Source of the DNA: Photobacterium sp. JCM 19050 | GTDB taxonomy: Bacteria > Pseudomonadota > Gammaproteobacteria > Enterobacterales > Vibrionaceae | Direction: 5' to 3' | Length of the DNA: 64,000 bases | Assembly: GCA_001310455.1 (NCBI GenBank) | Contig: BAXG01000003.1 | Coordinates: 1 to 64,000 of the forward strand | In this document: positions 50,686 through 59,897 of the stretch, piece by piece | How positions within the stretch are numbered: position 1 is the first letter of the stretch | How the letters are laid out: each line of letters starts with the position of its first letter | Program-made: the position numbers and the translations under genes | The notes under the pieces: model-generated | The model's input: only the letters and a program-made list of their open reading frames with translations | What the model was told of the DNA's origin: nothing | The model's database searches: none

Positions 50686-52069
50686 TGGAAGTGAACGAAA
50701 TTCTAATCCTCGGTATGTTCGGCACCTTCCTGGTGCTGTTGTTTATCGGCATACCAGTGGCGTGGGTGTTGTCAGGTGTCGGCGTCGGGTTTGCCTTCCT
50801 CGGCTACTATTCAGACCTTTACTTTGATACCTGGACCGGGCTCGACTTCACCACGCTGGGCTGGTGGTTAACCGTATCTACAAAATCATGGACAACTGGA
50901 TACTGGTTGCGCTGCCCATGTTCATTTTTATGGGAAATATGCTGGATAAATCCGGGGTCGCAGACCGCCTGATGCACTCCATGCAGGCGCTGTTTGGCCG
51001 TGTCCACGGCGGGCTTGCTATCACCGTGACCGCCATTGGCATTATCCTCGCGGCATCAACCGGTATTATTGGTGCATCGGTGGTATTACTTGCCATGATG
51101 TCCCTGCCGGCAATGATGAAACAGGGCTACCACCTGCCGTTGGCGCTGGGAACCGTTGCTTCCGCCGGCACACTGGGAATCCTGCTACCGCCGTCCATTA
51201 TGCTGGTGATTATGGCTGACCAGTTAGGGCTCTCTGTCGGGGATCTCTTTATGGCGGCAATGTTCCCCGGTCTGCTGCTTGGCGGGATATACATTCTCTA
51301 CCTGCTGGGTGTCGGCATTGTCAGCCCGCAGAAAATCCCCCTGCCCGATAATGTGAAAAAAGTAGACTGGCGGCTTATTGCTGAAGTGCTCAAGGCCATT
51401 ATCCCAACAGTATTGCTGATCGTCGCGGTGCTGGGCTCTATTTTTACCGGGGTTGCCACACCGACCGAAGCCTCCGGGGTTGGGGCTTTCGGAGCCACGT
51501 TGCTTGCCATTTATTACAAAAAATTCTCGCTTGAAGTGCTCAAAGATGTGCTGCACAACAGCTTCAAGACTACCGCCTACATATTTGCCATTTTTATCGG
51601 TGCATCCTGCTTTGCACTGGTCCTGAGGGAGTTAGGCGGCGACGAATTTATTGAGAACATTTTCTCCAGTCTGCCGTTCGGACCCTATGGCATTGTGGTG
51701 TTCATCCTGTTTGTGATTTTCCTGCTCGGGTTCTTCCTCGACTGGATTGAAATCACGCTGATTGTCCTGCCATTGCTGACCCCGGTTGTCGGCGGGCTCG
51801 ACCTTCAAATTGGTGATTACCCGGCGATAGACGACCCGGTCACCGTATGGTTTGTGATGTTGGTGGCAATGGCGCTGCAGACCAGCTTCCTGACACCGCC
51901 GGTAGGGTTTGCCCTTTTCTACCTCAAAGGAGTTTGCCCGCCGGGGGTGAGGCTTGCTGACATCTACCGAGGCGTCGTTCCCTTTATCATCCTCCAGCTC
52001 ATCGCGCTCACGGCATTGGTATTCTGGCCGCAACTGGCACTCTGGCTGCCGTCGGTTGCCTATTCGTGA
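50685..52069 (+). CDS. dctM: TRAP transporter large membrane subunit (DctM), one frame break
   Basis: 461 aa after one C is restored near 50861 (GGCCTGG read as GGCTGG), which joins TTLG to LVVNRIYKIMDNWILVALPM. Family motifs are LVALPMFIFMGNMLDKSGVA, STGIIGASVVLLAMMSLPAM, LGILLPPSIMLVIMADQLG and SFLTPPVGFALFYLKGV. The start overlaps dctQ. It has about 12 membrane segments. Confidence 0.92.
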
Positions 52070-52096
52070 TGCATTTTCTGTTGGATATACAACGAG

Positions 52097-52120
52097 AAAG
52101 CCGGCAAGGTTGCCGGCTTT
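52097..52120 (+). terminator. Terminator of the second TRAP operon
   Basis: AAAGCCGGCAA-GG-TTGCCGGCTTT is a perfect 11-bp stem, though with only three T after it. Confidence 0.7.
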
Positions 52121-52140
52121 ATGACCCCTGTAAGGTACAG

Positions 52141-52184
52141 ATATACCCAAACCACCTCAAGGTGCGTCATTCAGAGTGATTTCA
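52141..52184 (+). repeat. Dispersed intergenic repeat, copy C
   Basis: ATATACCCAAACCACCTC then AAGGTGCGTCATTCAGAG. It differs from copy A at two of its first 31 bases. It begins 20 nt after a terminator, and its right part contains the stop codon (52171-52173) of the REC-GGDEF-EAL gene. Confidence 0.6.
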
Positions 52185-53983
52185 GCGCCGGTAACTCCTC
52201 CGGCCGGTGAATGTAAAACCCTTGCGCGTAGTCGACGCCTAAATCACGCAAAATATCCAGCGAAGCCTGGTCCTCAACACATTCGGCGACCGTTTTACGG
52301 TGGGTTTCCCGGGCAATGGCAACAACGGATTCCACCATCATCCGGCTGATTTTTTCCTGCACCAGATCTCTCACAAACAGCCCGTCAATCTTGATCACAT
52401 CAACATCAAGCTCTTTGAGATACGCGTACGAAGATGTACCGGTACCGAAGTCATCAAGCGCAAATTTGCAGCCCAAACGGCGCAACCGCTCAATAAACGC
52501 ATTGGTGCGGCGGATATCTGTCAGCACCGATGTTTCAGTGATCTCGAAACAGACCTGGCTGGCGTCAATACCGGATTCACGAATCAATCTCTCGGCGTAA
52601 TCGGCAAAAGAGGTTTTGGCTATGGTTTCACCCGATACATTGACCGCAAGCTGGTAATCGAAGTTGTTCTGCTTAATCTGCTCCAGCGTATGCTCCAGCA
52701 CCCACTGGTCAATGGATGAAATCAGGTGGAAACGCTCCGCGACGGGAATAAAGTTATTAGGTGGGACAATACAGCCGTCTTCGCCCCGCATCCGGACAAG
52801 CATTTCAGCTTTTTTTACATCACCGGTGCGGATATCAATGATTTTCTGGCCACAGAGAAAAAGGTCATCATTCTCGATGGCTCTCTGAATCACCGGGACC
52901 CAGCGCATCTGCTGCTTATTCTTCTCAATGTGGCTTTTCGTCATGTTATAGACAGTGATCTCGCCGCCACCCTTATCTTTTGACTGAAAGCAGGTACGCT
53001 CAGCGATATTCACCAACTCTTTGGCATCATCAAAGGTATTGTCGATTTCCACCAGCATAGCTGGCACTGGCTTTAATCAGCTCACCGCTGTGCTCCAGCC
53101 GGTACGCCTCAACGGCCTGCTTGAGCAGGAAGGTTTTCTGCAGCGCAACTTTAATATCGGGCATCCGGGTCAGGACGCCAAACTCGTCCCCACCCATTCG
53201 CGCAATCACGTCGTCTTCGTCCAATGTCTCCTGCAAAACCTTGGTCAGTTCTTTCATTAACCGGTCGCCGACAGACCGGTTAAAGGAATCATTGATCACT
53301 CTGAACTGGTCGAGATCCAGGTAAATAAAATAGTGCCGGCTGTCATTCTCTCCCATTTGATACTGCATGGCTTTTCGCACTTCCAGCATCATAGAGCGGC
53401 GATTATAGATATGGGTCACGAAGTCATAGTGGGAAAGGTAGTCGAGCTTTTGTTGCAACTGAACACGCTGTTCAATTTCAAGCCGGAGAGAGTTGTTTGC
53501 GCTGGTGAGCTTTTGCGTTCGCTCTTTCACTTTCTCTTCCAGGGTATTGTTGAGGCTTTTCAGCGCGATGTTGAAATCCTCCAGCGATGTCATTAACCGT
53601 GCAATTTTAATGTGGGTGTGTACCCGGGCCATCAGCTCGTCCAGCCGGAACGGTTTGAGAATGTAGTCGACCCCGCCGGCATTAAACCCATCCTGGATTT
53701 CATGGTCACTGCCGGTCAGGAAAATAACCGGGCAGAGCTTGCTGGCTTCATCACTTTTCAACCGGTTGCAAATCTCAATTCCAGACATGCTCGGCATGTG
53801 AATATCCAGGAGAATCAAATCCGGATGTTTGTCTTTCGCTATCTGAATGGCCTTTTCACCATCTTTGGCCACCAGAACTTTGTGACCGGCTTTTGCCAGC
53901 AGGCTGCTGACGTTGGCTAACACTACCGGATCGTCGTCGACCACCAAAATTACCGCATTTTTGGTACTGACTTCCCCAACCAT
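52171..53983 (-). CDS. REC-GGDEF-EAL response regulator, one frame break
   Basis: About 604 aa. The receiver has VVDDDP, phospho-Asp in LILLDIHMPSMSG and the Lys of ILKPF. A coiled coil (LKSLNNTLEEKVKERTQKLT) links to a GGDEF domain with LDLDQFRVINDSFNRSVGD and intact ARMGGDEFGVL. The EAL domain has AEMLVRMRGEDG (EML in place of EAL), AVNVSGETI, CFEITETSVLT, FALDDFGTGTSSYAYLKEL and AECVED, so most catalytic acids are kept. The break near 53055 is a net shift between KASAS and LVEIDNTF. It is 3 nt from the HPt gene, its likely phospho-donor. Confidence 0.9.
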
Positions 53984-53986
53984 AAA

Positions 53987-54628
53987 TTATCCTTTTTCTT
54001 TTAAAATCCTGTAAGCGGTGTCGTAATCAAACCGCTCAATGGCTGACATCACCAGTTTCACAATCGGCAAACCCACAACGCTTTCACCGTTTACTTTGTA
54101 TTCGGAAAGCAGCTTGTCTGAAATCACTTCGTAGTTTGACAAGCAGTGCATCAGGTCCCGTTTTACATCCGGATACGCCCGCTGGACCTCGAGAAGATCA
54201 ACGCTCCCGGCTTGGTTTTCATTTACCTGAACAATCTGTTCGGCATCGCTGATTGAATCCTCAACCAACGCCACCAGCGTCTGTTTTTGCTCTTCACTGA
54301 GCGGAATGCCATTTATTACCTGCAGCTCAAACTTCTCTGCTGTTTCGTACAAACGTTGCATACCCAGCGTTCCGCTGGACCCTTTAATGGCATGAATGCA
54401 TTCTCTGACCGGCTTCAATTCCCCGCTTTCGCAGCTTGCTGAGAGCCGGGCCTGAAACCCTTTGTGTTCTGAAACGTAAATCGACAACACCCGTAGATAG
54501 AGGCTCGGGTCATCAGCGATTTGGGGATAATGGTTGCCGAAGTTGACGGTCAGTAGTGACTCGGGCAACAGCAGCGCCTGGTTTTTGAAGTCATTTTTTT
54601 CGTAATACTGGTTGGGCATCGAATTCAC
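53987..54628 (-). CDS. HPt-domain phosphotransfer protein
   Basis: Intact, 213 aa. The HPt four-helix domain (residues about 40-125) has the phospho-His in RECIHAIKGSSGTLGMQRLY. The C-terminal third is an unrecognised helical region (VQRAYPDVKRDLMHCLSNYE). It is co-transcribed with the REC-GGDEF-EAL gene. It probably relays from a hybrid kinase not in the window. ATG at 54619 is an alternative start. Confidence 0.9.
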   Translation of the reverse strand: MNSMPNQYYEKNDFKNQALLLPESLLTVNFGNHYPQIADDPSLYLRVLSIYVSEHKGFQARLSASCESGELKPVRECIHAIKGSSGTLGMQRLYETAEKFELQVINGIPLSEEQKQTLVALVEDSISDAEQIVQVNENQAGSVDLLEVQRAYPDVKRDLMHCLSNYEVISDKLLSEYKVNGESVVGLPIVKLVMSAIERFDYDTAYRILKEKG

Positions 54629-54882
54629 CGGCTATGGCAGGTTTCCCCTGCGTCCTTTTCAACGACTAAGGCAGTCCTATGCAAATCGACGGACAAATGA
54701 AACAGGTGTGGCGTTATTGACACACTATTATCAGAGTGTAGACCACACTATGAAACACGTGTAATTGCAACAAGTTAAACTATGTGCTTCCACCTGGTGC
54801 GGGATCACGCAGAATTAACCCCGACTGATCAAAATGCATGTTGGTCACGTAGGGTAACGAAAAACACGTGCCGGAATATGTG

Positions 54883-55366
54883 ATGAATGATCAACTGGAC
54901 ATAATTTCAGACCAACAAAACGCCCCGATAAAAGACCGAGTGCATATCATCCTGGGCTGGGCTGGCATCATACCTTTCGTTGTGGCTGTGGGGCATGCGT
55001 TTCAAAGCGAGATGCTCTTTGGGTTCAACCCCGTGTTTGTATTTGTCAGCTACAGCGTGGTCATCCTGAGCTTTATGTCAGGAGCGCTGTGGGGAATGTC
55101 CGTCAACCTGGAGTGTAATGCGACAAGAACCGGGCTCCTTGTCCTTAGCAACCTTGCATGCCTCTCTGGCTGGGCAGCGCTGCTTTCTGCTCCAGTATCG
55201 CTGCTGTATCCACTTTTCTTGCTGCCGCTCGGATACCTTAGCGTGCTGCTCACAGAAATACGGTACCTGAAAACCAATGTGTTGCAGGCACCAGCGTTAC
55301 AGCCGTCTCAGGCTGCATCTCACTACGGTGGTGATCACACTGCATTTCGCCCTGGCGGTTGCCTGA
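54883..55366 (+). CDS. DUF3429 membrane protein, one frame break
   Basis: About 161 aa with four or five membrane helices: VHIILGWAGIIPFVVAVGHA, VFVFVSYSVVILSFMSGALW, LLVLSNLACLSGWAALLSAP and LYPLFLLPLGYLSVLL. SGALWG is the conserved DUF3429 motif. The frame shifts near 55290. The continuing frame reads RYSRLRLHLTTVVITLHFAL and stops at 55364, whereas the unshifted frame turns hydrophilic and runs into NnrU. The function is unknown. Confidence 0.75.
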
Positions 55367-55368
55367 AA

Positions 55369-55928
55369 TCAGCGCAGCGGCACACCGGCAATATAAGGGT
55401 GGAGGAAAACCACCACGACCATAATCACAAGGCTGACAGCGGTGAACCCGGCCTCTTGCACCCAGGTGGGTACAGGGGGCTTTTTCCATTCCCCGTCACG
55501 GCGGTTTATCAGGATGATTTCCAGTACCGCCCAAACACCCAGCCAACCGAACAGCACCAAAGACCGCTGTCGCCATTTGAAATCAGGTGAGCAACAGACC
55601 ATACAATGACACTGGTCAGTTGAGGGTGACGGACATACTGTTTGATACGGGATGACGTCCGGGCTGCGCCGAACAAAAGAAACGCTGCAATCATAAGAAC
55701 CAGCGTCACCATCCTCATACCGGGGGAAGTGGCATAGTAAAATTCAGGCACCGTGGAACGCCAACCCACAACAATCAGGACCAGAGACAGCACAATCAGC
55801 AGTGAAAAAATGCCTTTGTACCCGTTTTCACCAAACCGCCCAATCATTCCTTTTTTTACACCCGGCGTAGCAGATGGAATGAAATGCACCACTGACCAAA
55901 TTATCAGCCCCAAAACCATATAGCTCAT
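55369..55928 (-). CDS. NnrU-family membrane protein, one frame break
   Basis: 186 aa after one C is restored near 55575 (GACCAGCGG), joining AHLISNGD to QRSLVLFGWLGVWAVLEIIL. It has about six membrane segments and the family patterns GLIIWSVVHFIPSATPGVKK and QYVRHPQLTSVIVWSVAHL. NnrU proteins occur near nitrite/NO reductase genes in some bacteria and are related to heme-binding or isoprenylcysteine-methyltransferase-like folds. Here no denitrification gene is near, so the role is open. It is convergent with the DUF3429 gene. Confidence 0.85.
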
Positions 55929-56010
55929 GTTTCCTCCCTGAAGCGCGTCCTTTCCGTGGATGTTTCCCTGTCAGATTGGTAATAATGTACGGGAAGGACG
56001 AGGGGGAACA

Positions 56011-57465
56011 ATGTGTATTTTTCTGGAAAACATTGAAATTTCTGACCAGGAAGGTCAAAAACTCACACTGAACGCAGCCATCAACAACGATGAACAATGG
56101 GTTATTTTTGGTGCTGATGACACGGCATCAAATCAGCTGAGCAATCTGCTGTGCGGTGACAGCTCACCATCAAAAGGGGCCATCAAAAACCCGCACCAAC
56201 GCGTGGAATGCGTCTCTTTGGAACGACAGCGCAAACTGTTGGAAGAAGAGCTGGAAAATGACGAAACGGACCTGCTGGACCGCTTTGATATCGGCAGGAC
56301 AGTAAAGGACTTTGTAGACGCCGCAATTGCAGACGACAATCAGAAACACGAGGTCATGACAGAATTTGACCTCCACCAAATTGCTGACAAAGGGTTCCGA
56401 CAGCTCTCTACCGGGGAAACCCGCCGCCTGATGCTGGCTTTGGCTATCACCAGCCAACCGGACCTGTTAATTCTGGACGACCCTTTTGCCGGGTTGGACA
56501 TCAGCCACCAACGCTGGCTGCATGAACTCCTTGGTAACATCTCCCCCAGCCAGCAAATGATCATATTTGTCTCCCGCGAGGATGAAATCCCGACCGGGAC
56601 AACACACATTGCCTTGCTGGACCATGAGAAGATCAGCGAGGTCATCCCCTACAACCAGTGGGACTCGCACCCGGTCAAGGAACATACCCGATCCCTGGCA
56701 GAAACCCAGGCTTCCGATCTTATCTCCCACATTAACGCCTACCCACCGGCTGCTCACCCCGACCCGCTCATACGTATTAACAACGGCAAGGTGGAATACA
56801 CTGAAGCCAAAATTTTCAGGGACTTGAACTGGAGGCTTAACAACGGCGAGCACTGGCAGATTCGCGGACCGAATGGCTGTGGGAAAAGCACCCTGCTAAA
56901 CCTGATTTTTGGCGATCACCCGCAGTGCTACAGCAATGACATTCATTTCCTCGGTATCCAGCGCGGCAGTGGTGAATCGGTGTGGGAAATAAAGAAGCAT
57001 ATCGGTATGGTATCTTCGTCTTTGCACCTCCAGTACCGGGTGAACAATACCGCCCGTGAAGTGGTGGTATCCGGCCTGTTTGATTCTATTGGGCTTTATC
57101 AACGAACCTCCGCCCCCCAGTGGAAAGAAGCTGATGCGTTATTGGATTTGCTCCAGCTCGGAAGCCACAAAAACACCCGCTTTAAGCAACTCTCCTATGG
57201 CCAGCAGCGGCTTCTGATCATCGCAAGGGCTTTGATAAAACGCCCGCCTATCCTATTGCTGGATGAACCCTGCCAGGGGCTGGACATCCTTAACCGGAAC
57301 CTGATTCTGTCATCACTCGAACTGCTGGCTTCAACCCGGTTAACCCAGATTCTCTACGTGACCCACCACACGGCAGACACACTTCCCAGCATCCGGAATT
57401 TCCTGGATTTTATCCCGGATGAAGAAGGTGGCTACCGCTTTGAAGTTCAGCGAAATGAGGGTTAA
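56011..57465 (+). CDS. modF: ModF-like tandem ABC ATPase with degenerate first Walker A
   Basis: Intact, 484 aa. Two ABC ATPase domains are arranged as in E. coli ModF (PhrA). Domain 2 is canonical: GPNGCGKSTLLNLIFGDHPQ (Walker A), LSYGQQRLLIIARAL (signature), LLLDEPCQGLD (Walker B). Domain 1 has the signature LSTGETRRLML and Walker B LLILDDPFAGLD, but its Walker A region reads FGADDTASNQLSN without the GKS. No membrane partner is nearby. AGGGGG precedes the ATG at 56011. ModF is linked to molybdate operons in enterics; here the molybdenum enzyme is XdhB 45 kb away. The exact role is unknown. Confidence 0.88.
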   Translation: MCIFLENIEISDQEGQKLTLNAAINNDEQWVIFGADDTASNQLSNLLCGDSSPSKGAIKNPHQRVECVSLERQRKLLEEELENDETDLLDRFDIGRTVKDFVDAAIADDNQKHEVMTEFDLHQIADKGFRQLSTGETRRLMLALAITSQPDLLILDDPFAGLDISHQRWLHELLGNISPSQQMIIFVSREDEIPTGTTHIALLDHEKISEVIPYNQWDSHPVKEHTRSLAETQASDLISHINAYPPAAHPDPLIRINNGKVEYTEAKIFRDLNWRLNNGEHWQIRGPNGCGKSTLLNLIFGDHPQCYSNDIHFLGIQRGSGESVWEIKKHIGMVSSSLHLQYRVNNTAREVVVSGLFDSIGLYQRTSAPQWKEADALLDLLQLGSHKNTRFKQLSYGQQRLLIIARALIKRPPILLLDEPCQGLDILNRNLILSSLELLASTRLTQILYVTHHTADTLPSIRNFLDFIPDEEGGYRFEVQRNEG

Positions 57466-57727
57466 GTAGCACACCGGAATCTTCTGATTTCCCAATATTT
57501 CCGTGCCGTAGGTCACAAATGCCCGGCTGCAACCTGATGGGAAATTTGGCTGTGTTAGCATTTAGTTAAACCAAGCGGATGGTTTCAACCCGTCAAAATG
57601 GCTAAGGAAACTGTCCGATTGGTATCGAGAGCTTGGATTTTTATTTTTGCTCCCCGGGCGAGCCGGACACTTTTGCCTAAGAAGTGCCTTTCGCACACAT
57701 ACACCGCCGGAACCAAAGGACGGCTAC

Positions 57728-58186
57728 ATGATTGAAAACAACAAAGTCGTATCAATCGATTACACCGTGAAAGATGAGTCAGACAACATCATCGACACTT
57801 CTGAAGGTAAAGAGCCTCTGGCATATCTTCACGGTGCAGGTAACATTATCCCTGGACTGGAAAAAGCGCTTGAAGGTAAGCAAGCCGGTGATGAATTTGA
57901 TGTAGAAGTTGCCCCGGGCGACGGCTACGGCGAGTACAACCCAGACATGGTTCAGGAAGTCCCACTGGAAGCGTTCCAGGGAGTGGACAACGTAGAGCCG
58001 GGTATGGCATTTACCGCGCAGGGCCCACAAGGTCAGGTTCAGGTAGTGGTTACCAAGGTAGAAAACGATCAGGTGACGGTTGATGCCAACCACCCACTGG
58101 CGGGCAAAACCCTCACCTTTACCGGCACCGTGCGTGAAGTGCGCGATGCAACAGAAGAAGAGTTGTCACACGGCCACAGCCACTAA
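57728..58186 (+). CDS. FKBP-type peptidyl-prolyl isomerase, SlyD-like
   Basis: A 152-aa protein, intact. The FKBP core has VVSIDYTVKDESDNIIDTSE, YLHGAGNIIPGLEKALEGK and an insert-in-flap domain (GDGYGEYNPDMVQEVPLEAF to TVDANHPLAGKTLTFTGTV). The tail SHGHSH is a short metal-binding His stretch like that of SlyD. It speeds proline isomerisation and acts as a chaperone in the cytoplasm. AAGGA lies upstream of the ATG at 57728; the longer frame from 57647 is rejected. Confidence 0.92.
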   Translation: MIENNKVVSIDYTVKDESDNIIDTSEGKEPLAYLHGAGNIIPGLEKALEGKQAGDEFDVEVAPGDGYGEYNPDMVQEVPLEAFQGVDNVEPGMAFTAQGPQGQVQVVVTKVENDQVTVDANHPLAGKTLTFTGTVREVRDATEEELSHGHSH

Positions 58187-58385
58187 TCTCTTCCCGGTAC
58201 ACCATCCCAAGGGTAGCCATGCGCTGCCCTTTCTTTTTCCTGTTGCTGTTTCAATCCCCACGAATATCCCCCCTTCTGTCATCAAAGCTTAGTGAGAGAC
58301 ATTTACAATTTTCAGCTTACAAGTGTTCGCTAAAGTGTGCCATACTGCACTGAGTTAATACTCAAATAACAGATGTGAGGGATCC

Positions 58386-59047
58386 ATGACCACTCAAGCC
58401 ATCAAGCGGGACGGGTATTCGCTTGGGGAAGAGATAGCCAACAGTATCAGCCACGGGCTAGGTGTAATTTTCGGTATCACCGGCCTGGTGTTGCTTCTGG
58501 TTAAAGCCGTCTCAGACAATGCAGATGCCCTGACCATTACCAGCCTGAGCATTTACGGCGGCAGTATGATCCTGCTCTACCTCGCCTCTACGCTCTATCA
58601 CGCCATTCCGTTTGCCAACGCAAAACGGGCGCTGAAAACCTTCGACCACTGTGCCATTTATTTGCTGATCGCCGGCACCTACACACCGTTCCTGCTGGTC
58701 TCTCTGGGAACGCCGCTGGCAATCACCCTGATGGCAGTTATCTGGTCCCTGGCATTGATTGGTATCGCCATTAAAGTGGCATTTGTTTACCGGTTTAAGA
58801 AGTTATCCCTTGCGACTTACCTCGGCATGGGCTGCTCTCACTGGTCGCCATTTACCCGCTGGCAAAATCCCTCTCGGCCGGCGGTCTTATCCTGCTCACC
58901 ATCGGCGGCCTGCTCTATTCCCTTGGGGTGATTTTCTACGTGAACAAGAAAATCCCCTATAACCACGCGATCTGGCACCTGTTTGTACTCGGCGGCACTG
59001 TCTGCCATTTCTTCGCAATTTATTATTACGTAGTCCAACCGGCTTAA
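58386..59047 (+). CDS. Hemolysin III family (YqfA-like) membrane protein, one frame break
   Basis: 220 aa after one G is restored near 58833 (GGCTGGCTC), continuing [20 protein letters not shown] and ending [20 protein letters not shown]. Seven helices and the PAQR-type motifs [25 protein letters not shown] and [16 protein letters not shown] are present; the conserved His and Asp residues are metal ligands in this superfamily. Despite the name, no hemolytic role is implied. GAGGG precedes the ATG. Confidence 0.92.
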
Positions 59048-59066
59048 CCGCCACGCCAGATACAAC

Positions 59067-59093
59067 AAAGGTCAGCCGAGGCTGACCTTTGTC
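59067..59093. terminator. Bidirectional terminator hemolysin III/yaiI
   Basis: AAAGGTCAGC-CGAG-GCTGACCTTT lies between convergent genes. Confidence 0.85.
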
Positions 59094-59111
59094 CGTTTGA
59101 GGTAGCGCTTA

Positions 59112-59576
59112 TTACTTCTGGCCAGCAGCCCGTTTGGCGCGAACAATCCATTTATCCAGCTCATTACCAAACTGTTGTTTCTCTTTTGAGCCCAGCGGCG
59201 GTGGCCCGCCGGTATTGACACCGCTTGAACGCAGAGTATCCATAAAGTCACGGATATTAAGGCGAGAACGGATATTTTCCTTGGTGTACAGCTCACCGCG
59301 AGGGTTCAGCGCGGTGCAGCCTTTATCAATTACCTCTGACGCCAGCGGGATATCCTGGGTCACCACCAAATCCCCCGGATTCGACCGGAGCACAATTTCA
59401 TTGTCTGCCACATCAAAGCCCGATGTAACCTGCACAAATTTCAGGTAAGGCGACGGCGGCAACCGCAGCGCATGGTTAGCAACAAAGGTCGTCAGGATTT
59501 CAGTGCGCACCGCAGCGCGGTAAAGGATTTCTTTGATAGCGACGGGACACGCATCCGCATCAACCCAAATATTCAA
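59112..59576 (-). CDS. yaiI: YaiI/YqxD family protein (DUF188)
   Basis: Intact, 154 aa. The N-terminus [20 protein letters not shown] and the patterns [32 protein letters not shown] and [20 protein letters not shown] define the family, which has a PIN-like (NYN) nuclease fold. The biochemical function is not established. Confidence 0.95.
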   Translation of the reverse strand: MNIWVDADACPVAIKEILYRAAVRTEILTTFVANHALRLPPSPYLKFVQVTSGFDVADNEIVLRSNPGDLVVTQDIPLASEVIDKGCTALNPRGELYTKENIRSRLNIRDFMDTLRSSGVNTGGPPPLGSKEKQQFGNELDKWIVRAKRAAGQK

Positions 59577-59897
59577 AAGCAGGCTCCATCAGTAAGCACC
59601 CCACCGGATGCGAAGAATTGTTGGGAGTTTAACAGATGGAGGGGTGAGGGGAAGTGGACGGTTTAAAACCACCATATCACCAGACCGGATGGCTTGGCGC
59701 AAATTTGCCCCATTTCCATTTAGGGATGCTCTTCACTGATCTCGCAGAGCACAAACCCTCCATTACTAAAACTAATTTTTGTCTCTCACTCATGCGCCAA
59801 CATGCTTCGCTGTATGGAAGGGGCAGGTGTTATGAGTAGCTGCTGAGCGGTATGTGGGAGCTTTTTCCCAAAATCTCTCATGTGAAACACCTTACTT
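59577..59897. other. Intergenic region at the left edge of the accessory patch
   Basis: 321 nt without a supportable gene. Base composition falls towards AT to the right. GCCCCATTTCCATTTAGG at 59709 weakly resembles GCCCCATTTTCAGTTACC at 61308 on the other side of the next gene. Confidence 0.4.
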
